Assembly (NCBI RefSeq): GCF_000816845.1
Contig: NZ_CP006877.1
Span: forward strand, 1,493,501 to 1,557,500
DNA: 64,000 nt
From: Rhizobium gallicum bv. gallicum R602sp
Lineage (GTDB): Bacteria > Pseudomonadota > Alphaproteobacteria > Rhizobiales > Rhizobiaceae
Direction: 5' to 3'
In this document: piece after piece, positions 45,660 to 55,236 of the stretch
Position numbering within the stretch: the first letter of the stretch is position 1
Layout: each line of letters starts with the position of its first letter
Notes under the pieces: generated by a model
What the model was told of the DNA's origin: nothing
The model's database searches: none
Seen by the model: only the letters and a program-made list of their open reading frames with translations
Made by a program: the position numbers and the translations under genes

Positions 45660-48494
45660 TCAGAAGAAGCCGCGGCGTTGCCACCAGCCGGCTTTCTTCG
45701 GCTTGCCGTCATTGTCGGCCTCGGCGGGCTCGGTGCGTGTGGATTTGACCGTCGGGGTCGCCGAAGAGGAGATGTTCGATTCGCGGTTGGCGCGGACCGG
45801 CTTGGCTTCGTCCTCTGCCGGAGTCGCGAGGTCGGCGTAGGCTTCGGCCGTTTCGGCTTCCGCAGGTACGGCTTCGGCAACCGGTTCTTCGACGGGAGAC
45901 GCGGCGGCCTTGCGGCGGCTGCGGCCCTTGGCGGGCTTTGCTTCCGTGACAAATGCGCCCGACTCGATGGCTGCCATCGCCGGCTGGCCCTCGACGGCTT
46001 CTTCGGCAACGGCCTCGACGATCTCAGCCTGCGTTTCGGCCTCGGTGCCATCCCCGGCATCAGCGGCGTTTTCGTCGACGGCTTCAGCGCCGGCGCTCAG
46101 TTCTTCGCCTTCCTCGCGGTTGCGGCGCCCGCCACGTTTGCCGCGGCGCCGGCGTTTGCGGCGCTGGGATTCTTCGCTTTCAGCCCCCGTTTCGGAGGCT
46201 GCTGCGGCTATATCATCGCCCTCGCTACCTTCCTCGTCGCCTTCATCCTCGTTTCCGGTTTCGCCGGAAACGGTATCCTGGGCGGCGATCTGCTCACCGG
46301 CACCATTGCGGCCACGGCGGCGGCGGCGGCGCTTGCGCTTCCGGCTGCCTTCGCCATCACCTTCGGCGCGCTGCTGAGGCGCGCGCTCGACGGCTGCGGG
46401 CTTTTCTTCAAGCTCCTCGTCTTCTTCCTCCTCCGTCTCGATGACGATATCTTCGTCGTCATCGTCAGGGATGGCTGCGAAGTTGAAGAGGGTTTCGATC
46501 TTGACCGGATTTTCGACCGGTTCGCCCCGATCGATCGCGAAATGCTGCGAGCCGACTGCGCTATCGGCATCGACGACGATCGCGACGCCGAAGCGGGTTT
46601 CATAATCGACGATCGACTGGCGCTTGTGGTTGAGCAGGTAGAGCGCGATTTCCGGCGTGGTGCGCACAGTGATGTCGTGCGTCGTGTTCTTCAGCAGGTA
46701 TTCCTCGATTCCGCGCAGCACATGCAGCGCGACGGAGGACTGCGAGCGCACATGGCCGGTACCGCCGCAATGCGAGCAGACCTGGGTCGTGGATTCAAGC
46801 ACGGAAGCGCGGATGCGCTGGCGGGACATTTCGAGCAGGCCGAAATGCGAGATGCGGCCGACCTGGATGCGGGCACGGTCGTTCTTCAGGCATTCCTTCA
46901 GCTTCTTCTCGACGGCGCGGTTGTTGCGCTTCTCTTCCATGTCGATGAAGTCGATGACGATGAGACCGGCAAGGTCACGCAGGCGAAGCTGACGGGCGAC
47001 TTCATCGGCAGCCTCGAGATTCGTCTGGAGTGCCGTGTCCTCGATCGAATGTTCACGCGTCGAGCGGCCGGAGTTGACGTCGATCGAAACGAGCGCTTCC
47101 GTCTGGTTCATGATCAGGTAGCCGCCGGACTTCAGCGTCACCTGCGGCTGCAGCATGCGGTCGAGTTGGGCCTCGATGCCGGAGCGCGAGAAGATCGGAT
47201 GGATGTCGCGGTAGGGCTGAACCACCTTGGCGTGGCTCGGCATCAGCATCTTCATGAAGTCTTTCGCTTCACGATAGCCTTCCTCGCCGGAAACGATGAT
47301 TTCGCTGATGTCCTTGTTGTAGAGGTCGCGGATCGAGCGCTTGATGAGCGAGCCTTCCTCATAGACGAGGCAGGGCGCGGTGGATGCGAGCGTCAGCGTG
47401 CGGACGTTTTCCCACAGGCGCATCAGATATTCGAAGTCGCGCTTGACCTCGACCTTGGTGCGGTTGGCGCCGGCCGTGCGCAGGATGACGCCCATGCCCT
47501 GCGGGACTTCGAGCATCCGGGCGATTTCCTTGAGACGCTTGCGGTCCTGCGGATTGGTGATCTTGCGGGAAATGCCGCCGCCGCGAGCCGTGTTCGGCAT
47601 CAGAACGGAGTAGCGGCCCGCGAGCGAGAGATAGGTGGTGAGGGCCGCGCCCTTGTTGCCACGCTCTTCCTTGGCGACCTGCACAAGCAGGATCTGGCGG
47701 CGCTTGATGACTTCCTGAATGCGGTACTGCTTGCGCGGCTTGCGCTGCACGCGGTCGGGAACCTCTTCCATCGCGTCTTCGGCGCCGACGGATTCGATCA
47801 CTTCCTCTTCATGGTCGTCGTCGTCATCGTCGTCATTGCCGCGCCGGCGCGAATCCACGTCTTCGGAGATCGAGTCGGTCTCGACAGCAGCAGCCATGCT
47901 GCCGCCGACGGGGCCTTCGTCATCATTGTCGACGACGGAGGCCGAAGGTGCTTCGACATCGGTCGGGACGGCATCTTCGGTTGCGGTGGTTTCGACGGCC
48001 TTCTTGCGGCTGCGGCGCGGCTTGGCCTTCTTGACCGGGGCCTCTTCGGCGGCCGGAGCGCTTGCCTCAACCGGAGCGGCGTCTTCGGAAACCTCTTCGG
48101 CGGCGGGCTCTTGCTTCGGCACGATGCCGACGTCGGGCTGCTCCTGGGTCGACAGGTCGCTCACCGGCGCCGTTTCGACATGCTCGACATCGTCGTCTCG
48201 GCGGTGCTCCTCGGCCTCGGCGCGAAGCAGAGCCTGACGGTCGGCCAGCGGGATCTGGTAATAGTCGGGATGGATTTCGGCAAAGGCCAGGAAGCCGTGC
48301 CGGTTCCCGCCGTAATCGACGAAAGCGGCCTGCAGCGAGGGTTCGACCCTCGTTACTTTTGCGAGATAGATGTTGCCGCGTATCTGCTTCTTGTGCTGCG
48401 ACTCGAAGTCAAATTCTTCTATACGGTTCCCGCGAACGACAACGACACGTGTCTCTTCCTCGTGAGACGCGTCGATAAGCATTTTGTCTGCCAT
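45660..48494 (-). CDS. rne: Ribonuclease E
   Basis: Main endonuclease for mRNA decay and rRNA processing, and scaffold of the degradosome. The 944-residue protein begins with a split S1 domain: the first part (35-90, NIYLAKVTRVEPSLQAAFVD) is interrupted by an acidic, Ala/Pro/Glu-rich insertion of about 160 residues, and resumes near RRQILLVQVAKEERGNKGAA (about 265). The catalytic domain has its Asp residues in SIDVNSGRST and VIDFIDMEEKRN, and the Zn-link is CSHCGGTG (about 570). The C-terminal third alternates Arg-rich RNA-binding clusters (KRKRRRRRRGRNG; RRKRRRRGKRGGRR) with acidic segments. GAGGAG precedes the ATG. Confidence 0.97.
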   Translation of the reverse strand: MADKMLIDASHEEETRVVVVRGNRIEEFDFESQHKKQIRGNIYLAKVTRVEPSLQAAFVDYGGNRHGFLAFAEIHPDYYQIPLADRQALLRAEAEEHRRDDDVEHVETAPVSDLSTQEQPDVGIVPKQEPAAEEVSEDAAPVEASAPAAEEAPVKKAKPRRSRKKAVETTATEDAVPTDVEAPSASVVDNDDEGPVGGSMAAAVETDSISEDVDSRRRGNDDDDDDDHEEEVIESVGAEDAMEEVPDRVQRKPRKQYRIQEVIKRRQILLVQVAKEERGNKGAALTTYLSLAGRYSVLMPNTARGGGISRKITNPQDRKRLKEIARMLEVPQGMGVILRTAGANRTKVEVKRDFEYLMRLWENVRTLTLASTAPCLVYEEGSLIKRSIRDLYNKDISEIIVSGEEGYREAKDFMKMLMPSHAKVVQPYRDIHPIFSRSGIEAQLDRMLQPQVTLKSGGYLIMNQTEALVSIDVNSGRSTREHSIEDTALQTNLEAADEVARQLRLRDLAGLIVIDFIDMEEKRNNRAVEKKLKECLKNDRARIQVGRISHFGLLEMSRQRIRASVLESTTQVCSHCGGTGHVRSQSSVALHVLRGIEEYLLKNTTHDITVRTTPEIALYLLNHKRQSIVDYETRFGVAIVVDADSAVGSQHFAIDRGEPVENPVKIETLFNFAAIPDDDDEDIVIETEEEEDEELEEKPAAVERAPQQRAEGDGEGSRKRKRRRRRRGRNGAGEQIAAQDTVSGETGNEDEGDEEGSEGDDIAAAASETGAESEESQRRKRRRRGKRGGRRNREEGEELSAGAEAVDENAADAGDGTEAETQAEIVEAVAEEAVEGQPAMAAIESGAFVTEAKPAKGRSRRKAAASPVEEPVAEAVPAEAETAEAYADLATPAEDEAKPVRANRESNISSSATPTVKSTRTEPAEADNDGKPKKAGWWQRRGFF

Positions 48495-49099
48495 GTAAGG
48501 TGTGCTCCTCGGCGCAGCCGCAGACGCACATTCCCGCCTGTATTGATAACAGGGGGCATGCGATCGAACGTGGGTGCGCCGGATAATGAAAGTCGCGCTT
48601 GGTTCGGGCGGGACAGCAGCAGCCAGGCAACAGCGGGGAAATCATTCTCCCGGGGCCTGTAGACTTTGGATAAAACCTGCTGCGAAACCATTATGACCAA
48701 GCGAGATCGACAATACTTAAGACCCGTTGGGGTCCGATGAGTTTGCTCCTCAGAGCGTTTGGTGGCTATCCACCGATGAAGTTTCCGCATACGCCGGAAA
48801 ATTCAGGATCCAGTTTACCGTGGAGAGAAGCGCGTAAGACGGCGGACGATTGCCGGTTGTGGCGCCAGGTCCTCGTGGGGTTGGCAGCCGCGCGGCGACT
48901 CTATCCCGTCAACACTTTCTAACCTGAAAATCGTTGTATGGTTTCTCTGTCACAATAGCAAGGGAAAAGCCAAATGCGCCATAATATTGATGGATTTCGA
49001 AACGCATAGACGATGGGGGAATCAGCGGTCCTGATTCGGCGGCGGCGTACAAGCGCTGAAAGCCGGGCGGCGCGTGTATTAGGCCGCAAGGTTATTGCA
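48495..49099. other. Divergent regulatory region between rne and amiC
   Basis: Six hundred bases without a supported gene must hold the promoters of both rne (minus) and amiC (plus). In many bacteria rne has a long 5' leader through which RNase E controls its own message, and there is room for that here (up to about 300 bases). No clear sRNA or riboswitch pattern was recognised. Confidence 0.5.
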
Positions 49100-50383
49100 A
49101 TGACAGATAGGGTGTGCGGTCGATTGTTTAAGAGGGTGCGGCCCGCAGCGGGAAAATCCGGCAAGCGGAAGGTGAGATTCGTAGGCGTGCTCGCAGCGGC
49201 GGCGTTTTCGCTCCAGGCCATCATCGCGCTTGCCGCCGATCCGAAGAAGCCCGAGGCATTGCTTGCCTATGGCGCCCGCATCATCGGCGACGACGCCCGT
49301 ACCCGCGTCGTCATCGATTTCGACCGGCAGCCGAGTTTTTCGGTCCACTATATCGCCAATCCCGAGCGCATCGTCGTCGATCTGCCGGCGACCGCTTTCG
49401 GATTCCAGGCCAAGGATCTGGCGGCGAGGGGGCTTTTCAAGGACATCCGCTACGGCACGATGGACGAAGGCAGCGCCCGCATCGTGCTGAGCGCCGTCAA
49501 GCCGGTGAAGCTGGCGACGGCCAAGGTGCAGGCCGACGAGGACGGTAGGGGCTACCGCCTCGTGCTCGATGCCGAGATGACCGGCAAGGAGGAGTTTGCA
49601 GCCCTCGTCAAGGCGCAGTCCTGGAGCGATCCGGCAGACCGTCCGCAACCGGCGAACGCAATGCCGGCGCCTGAGGCGGCAAAGCCCGGCGATTTCATCA
49701 TTGCCGTCGACGCCGGCCATGGCGGCATCGATACCGGCGCGATCGGCGTCGATACCAAGACCGAGGAAAAGCAGGTGACGCTCGCCTTCGCCAAGGCGCT
49801 GACCGACCGGTTGAACCGCGAGCATGGCATCAAGGCGTTCCTCACCCGCAGCGAGGATGAATTCCTGTCGCTTGCCGAGCGCGTGCAGATCGCCAGGCAA
49901 AACCACGCTGGCCTCTTCATCTCGCTGCACGCCGATACGCTGAAGCAGAAGGATATCCGCGGCGCTACGGTTTATACGATCTCGGACAAGGCCTCCGACA
50001 AGCTTGCAGCCGATCTTGCCGAGCGCGAAAACCTGTCCGATCAGATCGCCGGCAAGGAAACCGCCGCCGAACCGCCGGAAGTGGCCGATATCCTGCTCGA
50101 CCTGACGCGCCGCGAGACCCAGGCCTTCTCGATCTCGCTGGCCGAAAGCGTGCTCGGCTCCTTCAAGGATCAGATCAGTACGATCAACAACCCGCATCGG
50201 CACGCGGGCTTCCAGGTTCTGCGGGCGCCGGACGTGCCCTCGATCCTGCTCGAACTCGGCTTCCTTTCCAACGCGGAAGACGAAAAGCTGCTGCTCGACG
50301 AGAAATGGCGGGTGAAGATCGCCGAGCTGTTGACCGACGCCGTCAAGCGCTACCGCTCCTCCGTGGTTGCCAATGGCGGCTGA
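49100..50383 (+). CDS. amiC: N-acetylmuramoyl-L-alanine amidase
   Basis: Periplasmic enzyme that cleaves septal peptidoglycan. The 427-residue product has a basic N-terminus and signal peptide (cleavage near ALAAD, residue about 45), an AMIN domain (about 55-165, IDFDRQPSFSVHYIANPERIVVDLP) for localisation, a linker and an Amidase_3 domain. The Zn site is seen in IAVDAGHGGIDTGAIG (His), the Glu in TEEKQVTLAFA and the His in FISLHADTL; the catalytic Glu is in LLELGFLSN. ATG 49100 is used; the frame opens 29 codons earlier. mrcA follows on the same strand. Confidence 0.94.
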   Translation: MTDRVCGRLFKRVRPAAGKSGKRKVRFVGVLAAAAFSLQAIIALAADPKKPEALLAYGARIIGDDARTRVVIDFDRQPSFSVHYIANPERIVVDLPATAFGFQAKDLAARGLFKDIRYGTMDEGSARIVLSAVKPVKLATAKVQADEDGRGYRLVLDAEMTGKEEFAALVKAQSWSDPADRPQPANAMPAPEAAKPGDFIIAVDAGHGGIDTGAIGVDTKTEEKQVTLAFAKALTDRLNREHGIKAFLTRSEDEFLSLAERVQIARQNHAGLFISLHADTLKQKDIRGATVYTISDKASDKLAADLAERENLSDQIAGKETAAEPPEVADILLDLTRRETQAFSISLAESVLGSFKDQISTINNPHRHAGFQVLRAPDVPSILLELGFLSNAEDEKLLLDEKWRVKIAELLTDAVKRYRSSVVANGG

Positions 50384-50621
50384 GGGCGTGGCTGAGATGT
50401 GACACCCGCGGTGAAAGCAAAGCGGAGCATGTGAATGGGGCAGGGGAGCCCTATTTTGCTCACATTCAGGCCGTTACTCGCCGCTATGTTTTCGACAGGC
50501 GGGTTGGACGGCTTGTCGCGATGGCGCTCATGGAGTAAGCCCGCGCGGCGTGCAAATCGCCCGCTTCCATGCAAATATAGCGCCTGCGCCGATTGAAAAT
50601 TTGGAATACCGGTAGCTCAAT

Positions 50622-53081
50622 ATGATCAGACTTCTTGGATATTTCTTCGGAATTGCTTGCGTCCTGTTTCTCGGCGCTGCTGCCGTCGTTGCCGTCTACC
50701 TGGCAAACGTCGCGAAGGATCTCCCCGATTACGCCGTCCTGAACAGTTATGCGCCGCCGGTCACTACCCGCGTTCATGCCGGCAACGGCGCGCTGATGGC
50801 CGAATATGCCAAGGAGAAGCGTCTTTTCCTGCCGATCCAGGCGATCCCGGATCGCGTCAAGGCGGCCTTCCTTTCGGCTGAAGACAAGAATTTCTATAAT
50901 CATCCCGGCGTCGACTTGAGCGGCCTTGCGCGCGCCATCGTCGTCAACTTGCAGAATTTCGGCTCCGGCCGCCGTCCGGTGGGCGCCTCGACGATCACCC
51001 AGCAGGTGGCGAAGAACTTCCTCCTGACATCGGACCAGACGATCGACCGCAAGATCAAGGAAGCGATCCTCTCCTTCCGCATCGAGCAGGCCTACAGCAA
51101 GGACAAGATCCTCGAGCTCTATCTGAACGAGATCTTCTTCGGCCTGAACTCCTACGGCATCGCCGGGGCAGCACTCACCTACTTCAACAAGTCGGTCACC
51201 GAACTCACCGTCGCCGAAGCCGCCTATCTCGCCTCGCTGCCGAAAGGCCCGGCAAACTATCATCCCTTCCGCCATCCGGATGCCGCGGTGGAGCGCCGCA
51301 ACTGGGTCATCGACCGCATGGTCGAAAACGGCTATGTGAGCCAGAGCGACGGGGCGGAAGCCAAGAAGCAACTGCTCGGCGTGACCGCCCGCAGCAACGG
51401 CCCCTCGCTCTTTGCTTCGGATTACTTCGCCGAGGCTGTCCGTCGCCAGCTCATTGGCCAGTATGGCGAAAAGGCGCTTTACGAAGGCGGGCTTTCGGTC
51501 CGCACCTCGCTCGATCCGCAGATGCAGCTTGCCGCCCGCAAGGCGCTGCAGGACGGCCTGACGACCTACGACGAACGCCGCGGCTTCCATGGACCGCTGA
51601 AGACGATCGACACCACCGCCGATTGGGGCAAGGCGCTCGCGGAAATCCCAGCACTCTCCGACGTGCCCGAATGGCGTCTCGCCGTCGTCCTTGCCGTTTC
51701 CACCGAGAGCGTCGACATCGGCCTCCAGCCCGCCAGGGACGGTGCGGGAAAGGCTGCCGCCGAGCGCGAGCATGGCACGATCGAGGCGAACAACATGCAG
51801 TGGGCCTACCGCTCCTCGACCGGCGAGCGCAAGACGGCCAAGTCGCCGGAAGGGGTGCTATCGCCGGGCGACGTCGTCTATGTCGAGCGGCTGGGGAACG
51901 AAGGCTCGACGTCCTACCGTCTTCGCCAACCGCCGAAGGTTCAGGGCGGCCTGGTTGCCATGGATCCGAAGACCGGCCGCGTTCTTGCGATGGCAGGCGG
52001 TTTTTCCTATGGGCAATCGGAATTCAACCGCGCGACGCAAGCGATGCGCCAGCCGGGCTCTTCGTTCAAACCGTTCGTCTATGCTGCGGCCATGGACAAT
52101 GGCTACACGCCGGCTTCGGTGATCATGGACGCGCCGATTGAGGTCGTCTCCGGCGGCCAGGTGTGGAGGCCGGAAAACTACGGCGGTGAGTTCAACGGTC
52201 CGTCGACGCTGCGCTCCGGCATCGAGCACTCGCGCAACCTGATGACCGTGCGCCTTGCCAATGACCTCGGCATGAACATCGTTGCCGAATATGCCGAGCG
52301 CTTCGGCATCTACGACAAGATGCCGGCGCTGCTTGCCATGTCGCTCGGCTCCGGCGAGACCACCGTGTTGCGCATGGTTTCGGCCTATTCGGTGATCGCC
52401 AACGGCGGCAAGCAGATCAAGCCGACGCTGATCGACCGCATCCAGGACCGCTACGGCAAGACGATCTTCAGACATGAGGAACGCCTCTGCGACAGCTGCA
52501 ATGCCGGCGACTGGCAGAACCAGGAAGAGCCGAACATCGTCGACAACCGCGAGCAGGTTCTCGACCCGATGACGGCCTATCAGATCACCTCGATGATGCA
52601 GGGCGTCATCACCCGCGGCACTGCGGCCGGCAAGATCGACCTCGGCGAGCGCGACGTGGCCGGCAAGACCGGCACCACCAACGACGAGAAGGATGCCTGG
52701 TTCGTCGGCTTCACGCCCGACCTCGTTGCCGGCCTCTACATGGGCTTCGACAATCCGGCGCCGCTTGGCCGCGGCGGCACGGGCGGCGGCCTCTCTGCCC
52801 CGATCTTCAACGAATTCATGCAGGCAGCCGTCAAGGACATGCCGGAATCGAAGTTCGTCATCCCGCAGGGCATGAACCTGATCCCGATCGACCGCAAGAC
52901 CGGCATGGCGGCGATGGAGGGCGATCCGAACACCATCATCGAGGCCTTCAAGCCCGGCACCGGCCCGGCCGACAGCTTGTCCGTCATCGGCATGGACAGC
53001 ACCATGGCGCCGGAGGAAATCCTGAAGACCTCGCCGCAGGCGAACCAGGCCGTGCAGTCTGGCGCAGGCGGCCTCTACTGA
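50622..53081 (+). CDS. mrcA: Penicillin-binding protein 1A
   Basis: Bifunctional class A PBP of 819 residues. A membrane anchor (about 7-28) precedes the GT51 glycosyltransferase (about 50-230; catalytic Glu in SAEDKNFYNHPGVD, then GASTITQQVAKNFLL). An OB-like insert follows, then the transpeptidase with SxxK in PGSSFKPF (nucleophile Ser), SRN in EHSRNLMTV, and KTGT in AGKTGTTNDEKD. It polymerises and crosslinks peptidoglycan during growth. It lies 238 bases after amiC, in the usual amiC-mrcA-prfB order of rhizobia. Confidence 0.96.
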   Translation: MIRLLGYFFGIACVLFLGAAAVVAVYLANVAKDLPDYAVLNSYAPPVTTRVHAGNGALMAEYAKEKRLFLPIQAIPDRVKAAFLSAEDKNFYNHPGVDLSGLARAIVVNLQNFGSGRRPVGASTITQQVAKNFLLTSDQTIDRKIKEAILSFRIEQAYSKDKILELYLNEIFFGLNSYGIAGAALTYFNKSVTELTVAEAAYLASLPKGPANYHPFRHPDAAVERRNWVIDRMVENGYVSQSDGAEAKKQLLGVTARSNGPSLFASDYFAEAVRRQLIGQYGEKALYEGGLSVRTSLDPQMQLAARKALQDGLTTYDERRGFHGPLKTIDTTADWGKALAEIPALSDVPEWRLAVVLAVSTESVDIGLQPARDGAGKAAAEREHGTIEANNMQWAYRSSTGERKTAKSPEGVLSPGDVVYVERLGNEGSTSYRLRQPPKVQGGLVAMDPKTGRVLAMAGGFSYGQSEFNRATQAMRQPGSSFKPFVYAAAMDNGYTPASVIMDAPIEVVSGGQVWRPENYGGEFNGPSTLRSGIEHSRNLMTVRLANDLGMNIVAEYAERFGIYDKMPALLAMSLGSGETTVLRMVSAYSVIANGGKQIKPTLIDRIQDRYGKTIFRHEERLCDSCNAGDWQNQEEPNIVDNREQVLDPMTAYQITSMMQGVITRGTAAGKIDLGERDVAGKTGTTNDEKDAWFVGFTPDLVAGLYMGFDNPAPLGRGGTGGGLSAPIFNEFMQAAVKDMPESKFVIPQGMNLIPIDRKTGMAAMEGDPNTIIEAFKPGTGPADSLSVIGMDSTMAPEEILKTSPQANQAVQSGAGGLY

Positions 53082-53180
53082 TCAATCCCCGTATGGATGC
53101 GGCGGCCGCGGCTCTTTACATCCGCGGCCGCCGCAACTATTTGACGGACCAACTCAAGACCAACGCAAAGAAGCAGGAAA

Positions 53181-54312
53181 ATGCGAGCGGAAATCGAAAA
53201 CGTAGTCGATGAAACCAAGCAGGCTATCACCCTGCTGAGGAGGCATCTTTGACTGGGACCAGGCGATACGACGGCTGGACTGGTTAAACAACAAGGCAGA
53301 GGACCCGAATCTCTGGAACGATGCTGCCGAAGCTCAGAAGCTGATGCGCGAGCGCCAGCAGCTCGATGACGGAATCAACGGCGTGAAGCAGCTCGAACAG
53401 CAGCTGAACGACCATGTCGAACTCATCGCGATGGGCGAGGAAGAGGGCGATGAAAGCATCGTCAAGGAGGCCGAGGACGCGCTGAAGAGCCTGAAGGCCG
53501 AGGCCGCGCGCCGCCAGGTGGAAGCCATGCTATCCGGCGAAGCCGATGCCAACGATACCTATCTCGAAGTGCATTCGGGCGCCGGCGGCACTGAAAGCCA
53601 GGACTGGGCAAACATGCTGCTTCGCATGTACACCCGCTGGGCCGAACGCCAGCGCTTCAAGGTCGAGCTTCTCGAAGTCCATGACGGCGAAGAGGCGGGC
53701 ATCAAGTCCGCGACCCTGCTCGTCAAGGGACACAACGCCTATGGCTGGCTGAAGACGGAATCGGGCGTGCACCGGCTCGTGCGCATCTCGCCCTACGACA
53801 GCAATGCGCGCCGCCATACGTCCTTCTCGTCGATCTGGGTTTATCCGGTGGTCGATGATTCTATCAACATAGAGATCAACGAAAGCGACTGCCGCATCGA
53901 CACCTACCGCTCGTCGGGCGCGGGCGGCCAGCACGTCAACACGACCGACTCGGCAGTGCGCATCACCCACATCCCGACCGGCATCGTCGTCGCCTGCCAG
54001 CAGGAGCGCTCGCAGCACAAGAACCGCGCCAAGGCCTGGGACATGCTGCGCGCCCGCATGTATGAAGCGGAACTGAAGAAGCGCGAAGAGGCAGCAAGCG
54101 CCGAAGCGGCCTCCAAGACCGAGATCGGCTGGGGCCACCAGATCCGCTCCTACGTGCTGCAGCCCTATCAGCTGGTCAAGGACCTGCGCACCGGCGTTTC
54201 GAGCACGGCACCGGGCGACGTGCTCGACGGCGACCTCAACGAGTTCATGGAAGCAGCGCTTGCGCACCGCATCAGCGGCAAGCCGGACGCTGTTCTCGAG
54301 GACGTTGATTGA
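53181..54312 (+). CDS. prfB: Peptide chain release factor 2, programmed frameshift
   Basis: RF2 releases nascent peptides at UGA and UAA. The coding sequence is split: codons from ATG 53181 run for 23 residues ([20 protein letters not shown] then RHL) to an in-frame TGA at 53250, and a +1 shift at CTT-T continues with GAC at 53251 to the stop at 54312, 376 residues in all. The GGQ motif is in [15 protein letters not shown]. The stop-codon tripeptide, usually SPF, reads SPY here ([12 protein letters not shown]). Expression is self-regulated: plentiful RF2 ends translation at the early TGA. Confidence 0.95.
53238..53252 (+). promoter_or_regulatory. prfB +1 frameshift signal
   Basis: AGGAGG at 53238-53243 is an internal Shine-Dalgarno three bases before the slippery CTTTGAC (53247-53253). 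This matches the E. coli prfB arrangement (SD, CUU UGA C) and forces P-site tRNA-Leu to slip by one base. Confidence 0.93.
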
Positions 54313-54381
54313 GATTGGAGGGAGAACCGCAGAGGCGGTGAGCCTGACTTAAAGGTGTGAAACCCGGCTTAGCGGCTAAAT

Positions 54382-54408
54382 CCGCTTGCAGCAGGTGGTT
54401 GCAAGCGG
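54382..54408. terminator. Inverted repeat after prfB
   Basis: CCGCTTGCA at 54382-54390 pairs perfectly with 54400-54408 across a 9-base loop. No T-run follows, so it is terminator-like at best. It marks the boundary between the conserved prfB end and the accessory block. Confidence 0.4.
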
Positions 54409-54429
54409 CTTGGCGTGGGCACCAAGCCT

Positions 54430-55236
54430 ATGGCAAACGATCATGATGTGCCGATGGAAAACACTGCCTTACCTCCTAATCTAAGGGTGCTGCTATCTCA
54501 ACACGAGTGGAAGCGGGACGATCTGGGATGTTCGTCTGCAGACGTGTTCAGGCTCGCAGAAGCTGGCCGGGCGCGGTATTTCCTGAAAGGCGAAATTGCT
54601 GGTCCTTTTGCGGAATTGCCGTTGGAGGCGGAGCGTCTGCTGTGGCTTGCCGAGCAAGGACTGCAGTGCCCCAGCGTCGTCGCCCTGGAAAGCCATGAGG
54701 GCAGAAACTGGCTGCTGCTGAGCGCGCTTTCGGGAAGCGACCTGGCTTCGTCCAAATTGACCACAGATAGGCAGCGCATCGAGATCCTGGCGGCCGCTTT
54801 GCGTCGATTGCACGAACTTGATCCGGAAACCTGCCCTTTCGACCACAGGCTGACAGCTCGTTTGAGGCTTGCCAAGGCGCGGATGGAAGCGGGAGCCGTA
54901 GACGAGGGTGATTTTGATGAAGAGCGGCAAAACGCAACCGCTGCGAGCCTATTTGCATACCTGGAAGCCCACCAGCCTGACGTCATAGATCCCGTCGTTG
55001 CCCACGGCGACGCCTGTTTGCCGAACTTCCTCACGCATGAAGGGCAATTCGGTGGATATGTCGATTGCGGCCGTCTGGGCGTTGCGGATCGCTACCAGGA
55101 TATTGCCCTGGCACTGCGAAGCATCCGATACAATGTCGGGGAAGAGTGGGTTCGGCATTTCCTCGATTGTTATGGGCTTTCCGGCATCAATGACGCGAAA
55201 GTCGCCTACTATATGGTGCTTGACGAGTTCTTTTAG
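54430..55236 (+). CDS. APH(3')-type aminoglycoside phosphotransferase
   Basis: A 268-residue kinase-fold protein. The match to the APH(3') family, particularly the type II group, is plain in VVAHGDACLPNFL (catalytic Asp), YVDCGRLGVADRYQDIALALR (Mg-binding Asp) and the C-terminal YYMVLDEFF. The nucleotide-binding Lys is probably in YFLKGE. All key residues are present, so it could phosphorylate kanamycin-like drugs at the 3' hydroxyl; the true substrate in a soil bacterium is unknown. ATG 54430 is used; a GTG at 54415 is also in frame. It lies alone right after prfB in an accessory block. Confidence 0.9.
   Translation: MANDHDVPMENTALPPNLRVLLSQHEWKRDDLGCSSADVFRLAEAGRARYFLKGEIAGPFAELPLEAERLLWLAEQGLQCPSVVALESHEGRNWLLLSALSGSDLASSKLTTDRQRIEILAAALRRLHELDPETCPFDHRLTARLRLAKARMEAGAVDEGDFDEERQNATAASLFAYLEAHQPDVIDPVVAHGDACLPNFLTHEGQFGGYVDCGRLGVADRYQDIALALRSIRYNVGEEWVRHFLDCYGLSGINDAKVAYYMVLDEFF

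Noticed and set aside
45678..48662. A 994-codon plus-strand frame opposite rne
   Set aside because: Antisense shadow of a strongly conserved RNase E; its composition is low-complexity and it has no family features.
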